Positions 25,960-33,834 of a stretch of DNA of 64,000 bases are shown here, piece after piece. The stretch comes from Bin5 sp965200615 (GTDB lineage: Bacteria; Chloroflexota; Anaerolineae; Caldilineales; Caldilineaceae). Under the pieces are notes generated by a model that saw only the letters and a program-made list of their open reading frames with translations, was not told the DNA's origin and searched no databases. The stretch covers positions 372,001 to 436,000 of the forward strand of contig OZ241377.1 in the NCBI GenBank assembly GCA_965200615.1, written 5' to 3'. The position numbers were made by a program, and so were the translations under genes. Every line of letters begins with the position of its first letter. The first letter of the stretch is position 1.

Positions 25960-26756
25960 TGGACGGAAACCTTTCCCACGGCCCTCCCGAGCAGGGGGGC
26001 ATCCGGATCCTTCCGATCCCAGGCATACCGTTGGTGCGGCCGGGCGATGACCTGGCGGCGCTGATTGTGGAAGCGGCCGGGGCTGCCGGAATCCCCCTGC
26101 TGTCCGGGGATATTCTGGTGTTGGCGCAGAAGATCGTGAGCAAGGCGGAGGGGCGGCTGGTGCGGCTGGCGGATGTGAGGCCGGGCGAGGAGGCGCTGCG
26201 CCTTGCGGAGGAGACGGGCAAAGACGCGCGGGTGGTGCAGGCGGTGCTGGACGACAGTAAGGCGGTCGTCCGGGCGCGGGAGGGTGTGCTGATCGTCGAG
26301 CAGAGCAGCGGCTGGGTGTGCGCGCACGCCGGGCTGGACCATTCGAATGTGGCGCCGGAGGAGGAGGAGACGGTGGCGTTGCTGCCAGCGGACGCGGATG
26401 CCAGCGCGGCGACGCTACGCGGCCGCATCAGGGAGGAGACCGGCGCTGAGATGGCTGTGCTGATCAGTGACAGCCACGGGCGGCCGTGGAAGATGGGGAC
26501 GGTTGGCGTCTGTATCGGCTGTGCGGGTCTGCCGGCGCTGTGGGACCAGCGGGGACTGACGGACCTGTTCGGATACGAACTGGTCGCCAGCGAAGAGTGT
26601 ATCATCGATGAACTGTGCGCGGCGGCGACGCTGGTGATGGGCCAGAGCAGCGAGGGGCGGCCGGCGGCGATCATTCGCGGCTACAGGCGGCCGGAGGTCG
26701 CGGACGCGCCGGCGCGTTCAATCCAGCGGCCGGCGGAGAAGGATCTGTTTCGATGA
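25959..26756 (+). CDS. cofE: Coenzyme F420-0:L-glutamate ligase
   Basis: CofE adds gamma-linked glutamate to F420-0 with GTP. Diagnostic segments are LPIPGIPLVRPGDDLAALI, GDILVLAQKIVSKAEGRLV, VWDD-like VLDDSKAVVR, GWVCAHAGLDHSNV, LISDSHGRPWKMGTVGVCIGCAGL and the C-terminal LMGQSSEG-like VMGQSSEGRPAAIIRG. The length of 265 residues fits the stand-alone (archaeal/Chloroflexi-type) enzyme rather than the FbiB fusion. ATG 25959 shares a base with the yqeB stop, so coupled translation is likely. It indicates that the host makes F420. Confidence 0.95.
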   Translation: MDGNLSHGPPEQGGIRILPIPGIPLVRPGDDLAALIVEAAGAAGIPLLSGDILVLAQKIVSKAEGRLVRLADVRPGEEALRLAEETGKDARVVQAVLDDSKAVVRAREGVLIVEQSSGWVCAHAGLDHSNVAPEEEETVALLPADADASAATLRGRIREETGAEMAVLISDSHGRPWKMGTVGVCIGCAGLPALWDQRGLTDLFGYELVASEECIIDELCAAATLVMGQSSEGRPAAIIRGYRRPEVADAPARSIQRPAEKDLFR

Positions 26757-26776
26757 AGTGCAGAGCAAAAAACAAA

Positions 26777-26801
26777 GAGGAGCGAGAGAGTCCCGCTCCT
26801 C
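26777..26801. terminator. Hairpin between cofE and tRNA-Arg
   Basis: GAGGAGCG at 26777-26784 pairs with CGCTCCTC at 26794-26801 (8 bp, 9-nt loop). It could end the cofE transcript or the tRNA transcript from the other side; no T-run follows on the plus strand, so factor-independent termination is uncertain. Confidence 0.35.
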
Positions 26802-26805
26802 CTGA

Positions 26806-26880
26806 TGGTACCCCCGACAGGATTCGAACCTGTGCTCCCGGCTCCGGAGGCCGATGCTCTATCCACTGAGCTACGGGGGC
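26806..26880 (-). tRNA. tRNA-Arg (anticodon CCG)
   Basis: Reading the minus strand from 26880, the gene folds into a standard cloverleaf: acceptor GCCCCCG with CGGGGGT, D-arm GCTC/GAGC, anticodon stem TCGGC/GCCGG around loop CTCCGGA (anticodon CCG, reading CGG), T-arm CAGG TTCGAAT CCTG, discriminator A and an encoded CCA (26806-26808). 75 nt, no intron. Confidence 0.97.
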
Positions 26881-27184
26881 AGGACGCACAGAGAACGATA
26901 CCACAGTGATGGCTCCTTAAGCAAACGACATTGTCTGAGCGGCGCCCGGTACCATTGCGCGCCGGGGCAGTAGTCGAGCCGTTGTGCGCGCGTTTGCAGA
27001 TGACTTTCGGCCCTCCCTATGCTATCATTCTTTGTAATTGTCCATTAACGGTTGCCAGTTGTCGGGCAGTGCGCGGCCAGCGGAACCGTATACAAAACAC
27101 CAGCCACAAACTGGGGCTTTTGCGGGGGCGCAGCAGGTGCCTGCGCAAGGGTCTTGGACCACCAGTTTTAAGGAACGCGCCACC
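26881..27184. other. Intergenic region upstream of aminotransferase
   Basis: This 304-nt spacer contains the promoters of the leftward tRNA and of the rightward aminotransferase. No additional gene is supported. An in-frame extension of the aminotransferase to 27038 is not favoured because a good ribosome-binding site marks a later start. Confidence 0.45.
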
Positions 27185-28393
27185 GTGTCAACGCCAGCAG
27201 CAGCTCGGGTCCAGTCTTTCGGCACGACCGTTTTCGCCGAGTATTCGGCCCTGTCGCTTGAATACGATGCGATCAATCTGGGGCAGGGTTTCCCCGATTT
27301 TCCCGCGCCCGATTTTGTGATTGAGGCGGCCCGCACCGCGCTGGCCTCCGGCTACAATCAGTATGCGCGCAGCGCCGGCCATCCGCGGCTGGTGAATGCG
27401 CTGGCTGCGGTGTACAGCCCGGTCTTCGATCGCGAGCTGGATCCGCTGACGCAGATCGTTGTGACCACGGGCGCGACCGAGGGCATCTACGCCACGGTGC
27501 AGGGGCTGGTGGACCCGGGCGATGAGGTGATCCTGATCGAGCCGTTCTACGACAGCTATCCGCCGTCGGTCATCATGGCGGGTGGGACGCCGGTCTATGT
27601 TCCCCTGCGGCCCAAACCCGGCGCCAGCAGCGCGGCGGACTGGCGGATCGATATGGACGATCTGCGGGCCGCGATCAGCCCGAAGACCAAGCTGATTATT
27701 ATCAATACGCCTCTCAACCCCGTGGGCAAGATGTACAGCCGCGAGGAGCTGCTGGCGCTGGCGCAGATTGCGCAGGAGCATGATCTGCTGGTGCTCAGCG
27801 ATGAGGTCTACGAGTGGATGACCTACGACGGCACGCCCCACGTGCGGATCGCCACTCTGCCGGGCATGTGGGAGCGCACGGTTACGCTGGGCAGCGCGGG
27901 CAAGACCTTTTCCGTGACCGGCTGGAAGATCGGCTGGGCAATTGCGCCGGAGCCGCTGGCGCACGCGGTGCTGATGGCGCACCAGTGGATCCCTTTCGCC
28001 GTTACCACGCCGCTGCAGGAAGCGGTGGGCGCGGCCTTTGAGCAGGTGGAGGAGCGCAACTACCTGCATGAACTGAGTGTCATGTACCAGGGCAAGCGGG
28101 AAATCCTGCTGTCGGCCCTCAACGATGTCGGACTTCCGCCGGTGACGCCCCACGGCAGCTATTTCATTCTGGTGGATACGACCAATCTGGACGCGCCTGT
28201 GCCCACGGACGACCCGCGCGACGTGCAGATCTGCCGCTGGCTGACGAAGGAGATCGGCGTGACCGCGATCCCGCCCTCCGCATTTTACAACCCCGAACAC
28301 ATCCATCTGGCCGAGAATGTCGCCCGCTTCTGCTTCTGCAAGACGGATGAGATCTTGGAGGCCGCGGCGACGCGACTACGCACAAATCTGTAA
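27185..28393 (+). CDS. Class I/II aminotransferase (kynurenine/methionine-type)
   Basis: This PLP enzyme of fold type I most resembles kynurenine-oxoglutarate and methionine aminotransferases. INLGQGFPDFPAPDFVIEAA is the classic N-terminal signature; NQYARSAGHPRLVNALA, VTTGATEGIYATVQGL, LIEPFYDSYPPSVIMAGG, NTPLNPVGKMYSREEL and LSDEVYEWMTYD follow in order. The PLP Lys is in SAGKTFSVTGWKIGW. GTG 27185 has AAGGAA 9 nt upstream. Full length (402 residues). It precedes the leucyl aminopeptidase, suggesting amino acid recycling, but the 90-nt gap makes an operon unproven. Confidence 0.93.
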   Translation: MSTPAAARVQSFGTTVFAEYSALSLEYDAINLGQGFPDFPAPDFVIEAARTALASGYNQYARSAGHPRLVNALAAVYSPVFDRELDPLTQIVVTTGATEGIYATVQGLVDPGDEVILIEPFYDSYPPSVIMAGGTPVYVPLRPKPGASSAADWRIDMDDLRAAISPKTKLIIINTPLNPVGKMYSREELLALAQIAQEHDLLVLSDEVYEWMTYDGTPHVRIATLPGMWERTVTLGSAGKTFSVTGWKIGWAIAPEPLAHAVLMAHQWIPFAVTTPLQEAVGAAFEQVEERNYLHELSVMYQGKREILLSALNDVGLPPVTPHGSYFILVDTTNLDAPVPTDDPRDVQICRWLTKEIGVTAIPPSAFYNPEHIHLAENVARFCFCKTDEILEAAATRLRTNL

Positions 28394-28484
28394 CTCCCCA
28401 CAGCCGGCGTACAGTGTATCACGGCCAGTGGCTGCACTGACCGCTGGATGCTGACTGTTGGACACCGACCACAGGACATCAGAC

Positions 28485-30032
28485 ATGGAACTACGGGTAG
28501 AGCAGGGGAATATCGCTGAGATCGATGTCGATCTGATCGTCATCAACCTGTTCGCGGGCGTCACCGCGCCCGGCGGCGCGACCGGGGCGATCGACCGCGC
28601 GCTCAACGGCGCGATCAGCCGGCTGATCGCGCAGGGGGATTTCAGCGGCGAGACCGAGACGACCGCGCTGCTGTACGCACGCGCGAATGGCGGCGCGGCC
28701 GGGGATGAAGAGGCTGACGAGGGCGGGCTGAGCGCGCCGCGGGTGCTGATCGTCGGTTTGGGCGGCAGCGAGCGGTTTGGGCTCGGCCAGATCAGGCGGG
28801 TGGCGGCGGTGGCGGCTCAGGCTGCGGCCAAGCTGAAGGGCGTCCGGACGATGGCGACGATCGTTCACGGCGCCGGTATTGCCGGCCATAATGCGGACGC
28901 GGCAGCGCAGGAAGTGGCGCTGGGAACGCTGCTGGCCAGCTACCAACCCAGACGGTATGGACGTAAGGAAGAGGACGCGGGATTGACGAGTTGTACGGTG
29001 GTGGAGTACAGCGCGGCCAAGCTGGAGGACGTTGAACGCGGGGTAGCCCGGGGGGAGGCGATCGGCCGCGCGGTGTGCAGCGCCCGAGACCTCGTCAACG
29101 AACCGGCCAACCTTCTGACGCCGGTGGAGATGGCGGCCCGCGCCCGGGCGATGGCGGCCGACGTCGGCCTGAAGTGCACGGTGCTGGACGAGGCTGCGAT
29201 GGAGGAAGAGGGTATGGGGATTCTGCTGGCGGTGAGCCAGGGCAGCGCGAATCCGGCCCGGTTTGTCATATTGGAACATGCGCCGGAGGGAGATACGGAG
29301 GCGCCGCTGATATTTGTTGGCAAGGGCATCACATTTGACACGGGCGGTATCAGCCTCAAGCGCACCGGCGGCATGTGGGCGATGAAGGACGACATGGGGG
29401 GCGCGGGGGCGGTGATCGGCGCGATGGAGGCGATAGGCCGGCTTGGCGTCCCGCGGCGGGTGATCGGGATCGCGCCGTGTGTGGAGAATATGCCGGATGG
29501 CGAAGCGTTCCGACCGGGCGATATAGTAACGGGCATGACGGGCAAGACAGCGGAGATTATCAGCACGGACGCGGAAGGGCGGCTGATTTTGGCGGACGCG
29601 CTGGCGTACGTCGCCCGTTTCGATCCGGTCGCCGTTGTGGACCTGGCGACGCTGACAGGCGCGATCGGCACGGCGCTTGGAATGCATATTCGCGCCGGAC
29701 TCTTCAGCAACGACAGCTCTCTGGAGGAGAAGCTGATAGCCGCGGCCGACCACTGCGGGGAGGGATTATGGCCCTTCCCGATGGATGCGGAGTACGAGAA
29801 GCCGATCAAGAGCGACATGGCCGAGGTCAAGAACAGCGCCGGGCGGGCCGGCGTAAGCAGCAGCGCGAAGTTTATTGAGCACTTTACTGAAGGCTACCCC
29901 TGGGCCCATCTGGACATTGCCAATATGGTGCTGGCCGACAGCCGGATCAATGCGGAGACGCCCAAGGGCGCGACGGGATACGGCGTCCGGCTGCTGGTCG
30001 ATCTGGCGGAACGGTACGCGGCCGCCTCTTGA
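28485..30032 (+). CDS. pepA: Leucyl aminopeptidase, M17 family
   Basis: This di-metal exopeptidase removes N-terminal residues from peptides in the cytoplasm. The M17 catalytic domain carries metal ligands in VGKGITFDTGGISLK and DDMGGAGAV, and the family signature STDAEGRLILADAL (normally NTDAEGRL). NMPDGEAFRPGDIVTGMTGKTAEI precedes it, and GYPWAHLDIAN and ETPKGATGYGVRLL close the protein. The N-terminal macro-like domain starts MELRVEQGNIAEIDVDLIVINLF. ATG 28485 is preferred to TTG 28458 because it begins at the conserved strand. 515 residues, normal. Confidence 0.95.
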   Translation: MELRVEQGNIAEIDVDLIVINLFAGVTAPGGATGAIDRALNGAISRLIAQGDFSGETETTALLYARANGGAAGDEEADEGGLSAPRVLIVGLGGSERFGLGQIRRVAAVAAQAAAKLKGVRTMATIVHGAGIAGHNADAAAQEVALGTLLASYQPRRYGRKEEDAGLTSCTVVEYSAAKLEDVERGVARGEAIGRAVCSARDLVNEPANLLTPVEMAARARAMAADVGLKCTVLDEAAMEEEGMGILLAVSQGSANPARFVILEHAPEGDTEAPLIFVGKGITFDTGGISLKRTGGMWAMKDDMGGAGAVIGAMEAIGRLGVPRRVIGIAPCVENMPDGEAFRPGDIVTGMTGKTAEIISTDAEGRLILADALAYVARFDPVAVVDLATLTGAIGTALGMHIRAGLFSNDSSLEEKLIAAADHCGEGLWPFPMDAEYEKPIKSDMAEVKNSAGRAGVSSSAKFIEHFTEGYPWAHLDIANMVLADSRINAETPKGATGYGVRLLVDLAERYAAAS

Positions 30033-30116
30033 GCTGCCGTTGCGGGCAGCCGGGAGGGCAAGCGCCAGGAACCGGAAGCCGGGACTGAGGATTGTAGAAC
30101 TGCAGGAGAGACAGGT

Positions 30117-30860
30117 ATGCGGATGAAAATGGTGCGACGGTTGGGTTGGGGTGTTTTCGGCGGTCTGTTTCTGGCGGGGGCGCTGCCGAAGTTAACGCTG
30201 GCGGCGGGGACGGAGCAGACGATCGGGACGGAGATTACGACAGTGATGCCGGCGATGGTTCCGCTGCTGGGGGCGGCCGCGGGGATTGAGCGCTTGATGG
30301 AGTTGGGCTGGCACTACCTGGAGTGGGGCGCGCTGCGCTTTTTGGGCTGGCGGCCAAGCGATCTCAAGTCACCCGGCTATATCGCGTTCAAACGCAGCAC
30401 CAGCCTGCTGGCGGGCATTTTCCTCGGCGTCGTGGTCTCCAACTACAGCGGCATGCGTCTGATGGCCTATCTGGGCCAGTCGCTGCCCGGTTTTCTGGAC
30501 CAGGTGCCGGACCTGTGGGACATTCTGGTTACAGGGCTGATGATCGGGGCGGGCACGAAGCCGACACACGACCTGCTGGGGATCATCACGCAGGTGAAGA
30601 ATTTGATCGGCAGCACGGCTTTGAAGCAGAGGGAGGAGGCCGGCGCGGCCCTGGCTGACAGTATTCTGAAGCTGCGGCAGGCCGATGCCCCCGCGTCCTA
30701 TCGTGTGGATGTACCGGGCGTGGGCGCGACGCAGGTTCCTGCTGCGCCGGCGCAGGCTGCGCGTAACCGGATGCTGGATGAGAGCGGCGGCAGACGCCGC
30801 GAGCGGAACATTGACCGCTATGCGAACGCGCTGCATGACAATCTGTATAGCGGAAATTGA
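30117..30860 (+). CDS. Hypothetical membrane protein
   Basis: No family is recognised. A signal-peptide-like start (MRMKMVRRLGWGVFGGLFLAGALPKLTLAAG) is followed by two or three likely membrane segments (MVPLLGAAAGIERLM; SLLAGIFLGVVVSNY; DILVTGLMIGAGT) and a hydrophilic C-terminal ~90 residues rich in Ala, Arg and Asp. The ATG at 30117 is 84 nt after pepA. The arrangement vaguely recalls phage-holin-type or spanning proteins of unknown role; no function is assigned. Confidence 0.6.
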   Translation: MRMKMVRRLGWGVFGGLFLAGALPKLTLAAGTEQTIGTEITTVMPAMVPLLGAAAGIERLMELGWHYLEWGALRFLGWRPSDLKSPGYIAFKRSTSLLAGIFLGVVVSNYSGMRLMAYLGQSLPGFLDQVPDLWDILVTGLMIGAGTKPTHDLLGIITQVKNLIGSTALKQREEAGAALADSILKLRQADAPASYRVDVPGVGATQVPAAPAQAARNRMLDESGGRRRERNIDRYANALHDNLYSGN

Positions 30861-30894
30861 GGAGTGAATGAACGGTCGGGCCTCACTAGTATTG

Positions 30895-30962
30895 TGAACC
30901 GCCGACCACCCATTGCCCTTCAGAAGCGACACCCAGTCAGGCGACAGGTTCATATCGACCAC
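30895..30962 (-). pseudogene. Truncated DUF5615-like toxin stump
   Basis: On the minus strand from GTG 30962, the reading VVDMNLSPDWVSLLKGNGWSAVH matches the N-terminus of DUF5615 PIN-like proteins, which usually follow DUF433 antitoxins. Homology stops at about 30895, after which the sequence is the antisense of the membrane-protein gene end. The C-terminal catalytic part is absent, so the toxin cannot be functional. It overlaps the DUF433 gene end by none and follows it by 10 nt. Confidence 0.6.
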
Positions 30963-30972
30963 GTGTTTACGG

Positions 30973-31221
30973 TCATGGGTGGGAAAGCGGAACCTCCCGC
31001 TCTTCCAGCCTCCATGCCGCATAGGCTAACGATTGGTCGATATCTTCTCGTTCAAGGTACGGGTAGGCTGCCATGATCTCATCGGCTGATCGTCCGGCTG
31101 CCCAAAGGCCTACGACGGTTCCAACCGTCACCCGCAGTCCCCGGATACATGCTTTGCCGCCCATCACAGTAGGGTCGAAAGTGACTCTCGGGAATGCTTC
31201 CATACTCCACCTTTGCGTCAT
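30973..31221 (-). CDS. DUF433 antitoxin
   Basis: This 82-residue protein is a DUF433 (VapB45-like) antitoxin: FPRVTFDPTVMGGKACIRGLRVTVGTVVGLWAAGRSADEIMAAYPYLEREDIDQSLAYAAW holds the family's GKxxIRGxRVTV and YPxLxxEDI motifs and a winged-helix fold. Start ATG 31221; a second Met lies six codons in. Its toxin partner downstream is only a stump, so the antitoxin is an orphan. Its gene is 43 nt downstream of the molybdopterin oxidoreductase, on the same strand. Confidence 0.88.
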   Translation of the reverse strand: MTQRWSMEAFPRVTFDPTVMGGKACIRGLRVTVGTVVGLWAAGRSADEIMAAYPYLEREDIDQSLAYAAWRLEEREVPLSHP

Positions 31222-31264
31222 GTCTTTCACTTCCCGCCATCTCAGGACGGTATCAGGCAATACC

Positions 31265-33463
31265 CTACGCCGGCTCCACAAACACGCGCACGTCGTAGAA
31301 GCTGGCTGAGGCGCCCATGTCGGTCTCGTCCTGCGGGGTGAGTTGGTTGACGTTGCGGCCGTCGGCGCTGTGTTTGCTCCACCAGATGCCGGGGGCGAGC
31401 ACTGTGCCGGCCATGATCTCTTCGGTGACGCGGGCGGTGAGCGCGACCTCGCCCAGCTCGTTCCAGACGCGCAGCCAGGCGCCCTCCTCGATGCGGCGGG
31501 CGGAGGCGTCGTGCGGATGAATCCAGAGCAGGGGCTCCCGCTCGCGGCCGCGGAAACGCTCCAGATGTGAGAAGGAGGAGTTGAGAAAGGAGTGCGCCGG
31601 CGGTGAAATACAGGCCAGCGACTGCGAGTCCTGATTCGCCAGGGCGCTGCCGTTCTCTCTCTTCTCACTTCTCGCCCCTCTCGCCTCGCTCTTCGGCGGC
31701 GTATAGGTGGGCAGCGGGTCGTAGCCGTCCTGGGCCATGCGTCCGCTGTAGAATTCGCATTTGCCGCTGGGTGTGGGAAAGTTGCCCTCGGCGAAGGGCA
31801 GATAGGGCTGGGGCAGGTTGAGGCGGACAAACCCCTTCTCCAGCAAGGCCTCCCAAGTGACCGTTTCGTAGAGGGGATGATGCTGCGCCTCGATGAAGTT
31901 GCGCAGGACGGTCTCGTCGTCCTCGTAGAAGCCACTGTCGGTGTAGCCCATGGCCTGGGCGAGCCCGCGGAAGATGGCGCTGTTGGGCCGCGCCTCGCCG
32001 ATCGGCGGGATCGCGGGCCGGTTCAACGCCACGAAATGATGCCCGTACATGCGTTGCAGATCCCAGTGCTCGGCCTGCGTGGTGGCGGGCAGAAGATAGT
32101 CGGCGTAGTCGGCGGTGTCGGTCTGGAACTGCTCCAGCACGACGGTGAAGAGATCTTCGCGCGCCAGCCCGGCCTGGACCGATGACTGGTCGGGCGCGAC
32201 GGCGGCGGGGTTGCTGTTGTAGACGATCAAAGCCTTCACGGGCGGGCCGGCTTCGTCGGGAGCGGGCTTGCGGTCGACGGGCCGGGGCGCGTAGTGGGCC
32301 GCGGCGAGGCGGGTCCGGTCGAGACTGAGCGCGTCGCCCAGGCGGTTCATGTTGATGGTGCGCGGGATGCGTCCGGCCAGGAGGTCGGGCCGCTCCAGGC
32401 CGCTCTTTTCGAGGTGGCGCAACTGCCCGCTGACGCTGAGCTGGATGCCGCCGCCCTGTTCCCGCCATGCCCCGATCAGCGCGGGCAGACAGGTGATGTT
32501 ACGCATCGCCATGCCGCCGCCGTAGTGGCGCTGCAGGCCGTAGTTGACCCGGATGGCCGCGGGTCGCGTCGCGGCATAATCCCGCGCCAGCTCACGAATT
32601 CGTGCGGCCGGGATGCCGGTGATCCGGGCCGCACGCTGCGGCGGCCATTCCTGCAGGCGTTCGGTCAACTGTTCGAAACCGACCGTATGGGCCGTCACAT
32701 ACGCCTTGTCGTGCAGGTCGGCGCTGACGATCTCGTGCATCATGCCCAACGCGAGGGCGCCGTCGGTCCCGGGTCGGATGGGCAGCCACTCGTCGGCGGC
32801 CTTGGCGGTGCGCGTGCGGGCCGGATCGATGACGATGACGCGCGCGCCCTGTTTACGCGCGTCCTGGATGAACGGCCAGAGGTGCAGGTTGCTCGTAAGG
32901 GTGTTGCTCCCCCAGATCAGGATCAGGCGGGCGTTGGCGAAGTCCTCCGGCTCGATCCCGATGGTTGAGCCGATCGTATAAAGGTAGCCTTCAAACCCGG
33001 CCTCGGAGCAAATCGTGTATGCCAGGCGGCTGGCCCCCATCTGCTGGAAAAAACGGTTGGAGATGCCGTGTTGCTGCAGCCAGCCCATAGTGCCGGCGTA
33101 GGCGTAGGGCAGAATCGCCTCCGGCCCCCATTCGTTGATGACGCCTTGCAGACGCGCCGCGATCTCCGCCAGCGCCTCGCGCCAGGAGACCGGCTCGAAG
33201 CGGCCGCTGCCCTTCGGGCCCACGCGTCGGAGCGGGTGGGGCAGCCTGTCGGCATGATAGACCCGCTCGAGATAGCGGTCGACCTTTCCGCACAACGCGC
33301 CCTGTGTTACCGGATGATCGGGGTGGCCCCAGATATCCAGCGCCCGCTCGCTTTTGTGATCCACGGCAATCTGCCAGCTGCATGTATCCGGGCAGTCGTG
33401 CGGGCAGGCGCCGGTTACGATGCGGGCGGACGGACTTTTTTCATAGAGGGCGAGTTTCGACAT
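31265..33463 (-). CDS. Molybdopterin-dependent oxidoreductase
   Basis: This 732-residue Mo/W-bis-MGD enzyme of the DMSO reductase superfamily resembles the stand-alone formate-dehydrogenase-like/assimilatory group. The [4Fe-4S] site is CPHDCPDTC with GALCGKV (Cys near 20, 24, 28, 58). Cofactor-binding segments are LIWGSNTLTSNLHLWPF, VIDPARTRTAKAADEWLPIRPGTDGALALGMM and IVYNSNPAAVAPDQ; the C-terminal dinucleotide domain begins ISPPAHSFLNSSFSHLERFRGRE. Between them lies an odd ~25-residue insert (SEARGARSEKRENGSALANQ) read from a dispersed repeat. There is no Tat-signal, so the enzyme is cytoplasmic; the electron acceptor is unknown. No partner subunits are nearby. Confidence 0.93.
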   Translation of the reverse strand: MSKLALYEKSPSARIVTGACPHDCPDTCSWQIAVDHKSERALDIWGHPDHPVTQGALCGKVDRYLERVYHADRLPHPLRRVGPKGSGRFEPVSWREALAEIAARLQGVINEWGPEAILPYAYAGTMGWLQQHGISNRFFQQMGASRLAYTICSEAGFEGYLYTIGSTIGIEPEDFANARLILIWGSNTLTSNLHLWPFIQDARKQGARVIVIDPARTRTAKAADEWLPIRPGTDGALALGMMHEIVSADLHDKAYVTAHTVGFEQLTERLQEWPPQRAARITGIPAARIRELARDYAATRPAAIRVNYGLQRHYGGGMAMRNITCLPALIGAWREQGGGIQLSVSGQLRHLEKSGLERPDLLAGRIPRTINMNRLGDALSLDRTRLAAAHYAPRPVDRKPAPDEAGPPVKALIVYNSNPAAVAPDQSSVQAGLAREDLFTVVLEQFQTDTADYADYLLPATTQAEHWDLQRMYGHHFVALNRPAIPPIGEARPNSAIFRGLAQAMGYTDSGFYEDDETVLRNFIEAQHHPLYETVTWEALLEKGFVRLNLPQPYLPFAEGNFPTPSGKCEFYSGRMAQDGYDPLPTYTPPKSEARGARSEKRENGSALANQDSQSLACISPPAHSFLNSSFSHLERFRGREREPLLWIHPHDASARRIEEGAWLRVWNELGEVALTARVTEEIMAGTVLAPGIWWSKHSADGRNVNQLTPQDETDMGASASFYDVRVFVEPA
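31565..31690. repeat. Purine-rich repeat inserted in the oxidoreductase frame
   Basis: On the plus strand this reads GAGAAGGAGGAGTTGAGAAA and TCTCTCTTCTCACTTCTCGC. Its translation on the minus strand makes the non-conserved insert of the molybdopterin oxidoreductase, so the element apparently inserted without breaking the frame. Confidence 0.5.
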
Positions 33464-33834
33464 GGTAGCGGCTCATGAACGTTGGTCAGCAGGGGGAAGC
33501 TCGGCGCGCCCGGCGTCAAACTGCTGCTGCTGGGGCATCAGTGTAGCAGTGAATTCGTGCAGGGCGAAATTGGCCTGTGACGGCCCGGATGGATATGATA
33601 GGCGGGTTGTGTTGCGTACAGCGGGCGCGGTGCAGGGAATGCGGGCTACGGGAGAATGGAGGATGCCATCTCCGGCGATCATGCAATCTGCACAAACAAA
33701 TATGGACAATCATTATTCGGATTGTCCATGAGTGGGCCGTCAGTGGCAGGGTATACTACTGTAGTGATCGCTCCATCGTCTTATTTTGCAGGTCGAAAGG
33801 ACCCCACGCCATTTCTGAAAGGATTAAGTGAGGA
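33464..33834. other. Regulatory spacer upstream of glnA
   Basis: This 371-nt divergent spacer lies between the oxidoreductase and glnA. It contains the 28-nt dyad (33702-33729) and a TATACT at 33752-33757, a possible -10. No further gene is supported. Confidence 0.5.
33702..33729 (+). promoter_or_regulatory. Operator-like dyad upstream of glnA
   Basis: ATGGACAAT (33702-33710) and ATTGTCCAT (33721-33729) are perfect inverted repeats separated by 10 nt, centred 120 nt before the glnA start and just upstream of a TATACT. A dimeric regulator of nitrogen metabolism could bind here; which one is unknown. Confidence 0.5.

Noticed and set aside
26777..26801. Hairpin considered as a CRISPR- or IS-related palindrome
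   Set aside because: It is a single 8-bp stem between cofE and a tRNA, better explained as a terminator or a variant of the GAGGAG repeat family.
30369..31022. 217-residue minus-strand ORF over the membrane-protein gene
   Set aside because: Only its short segment near 30895-30962 has meaning (the DUF5615 stump); the rest is antisense to 30117-30860.
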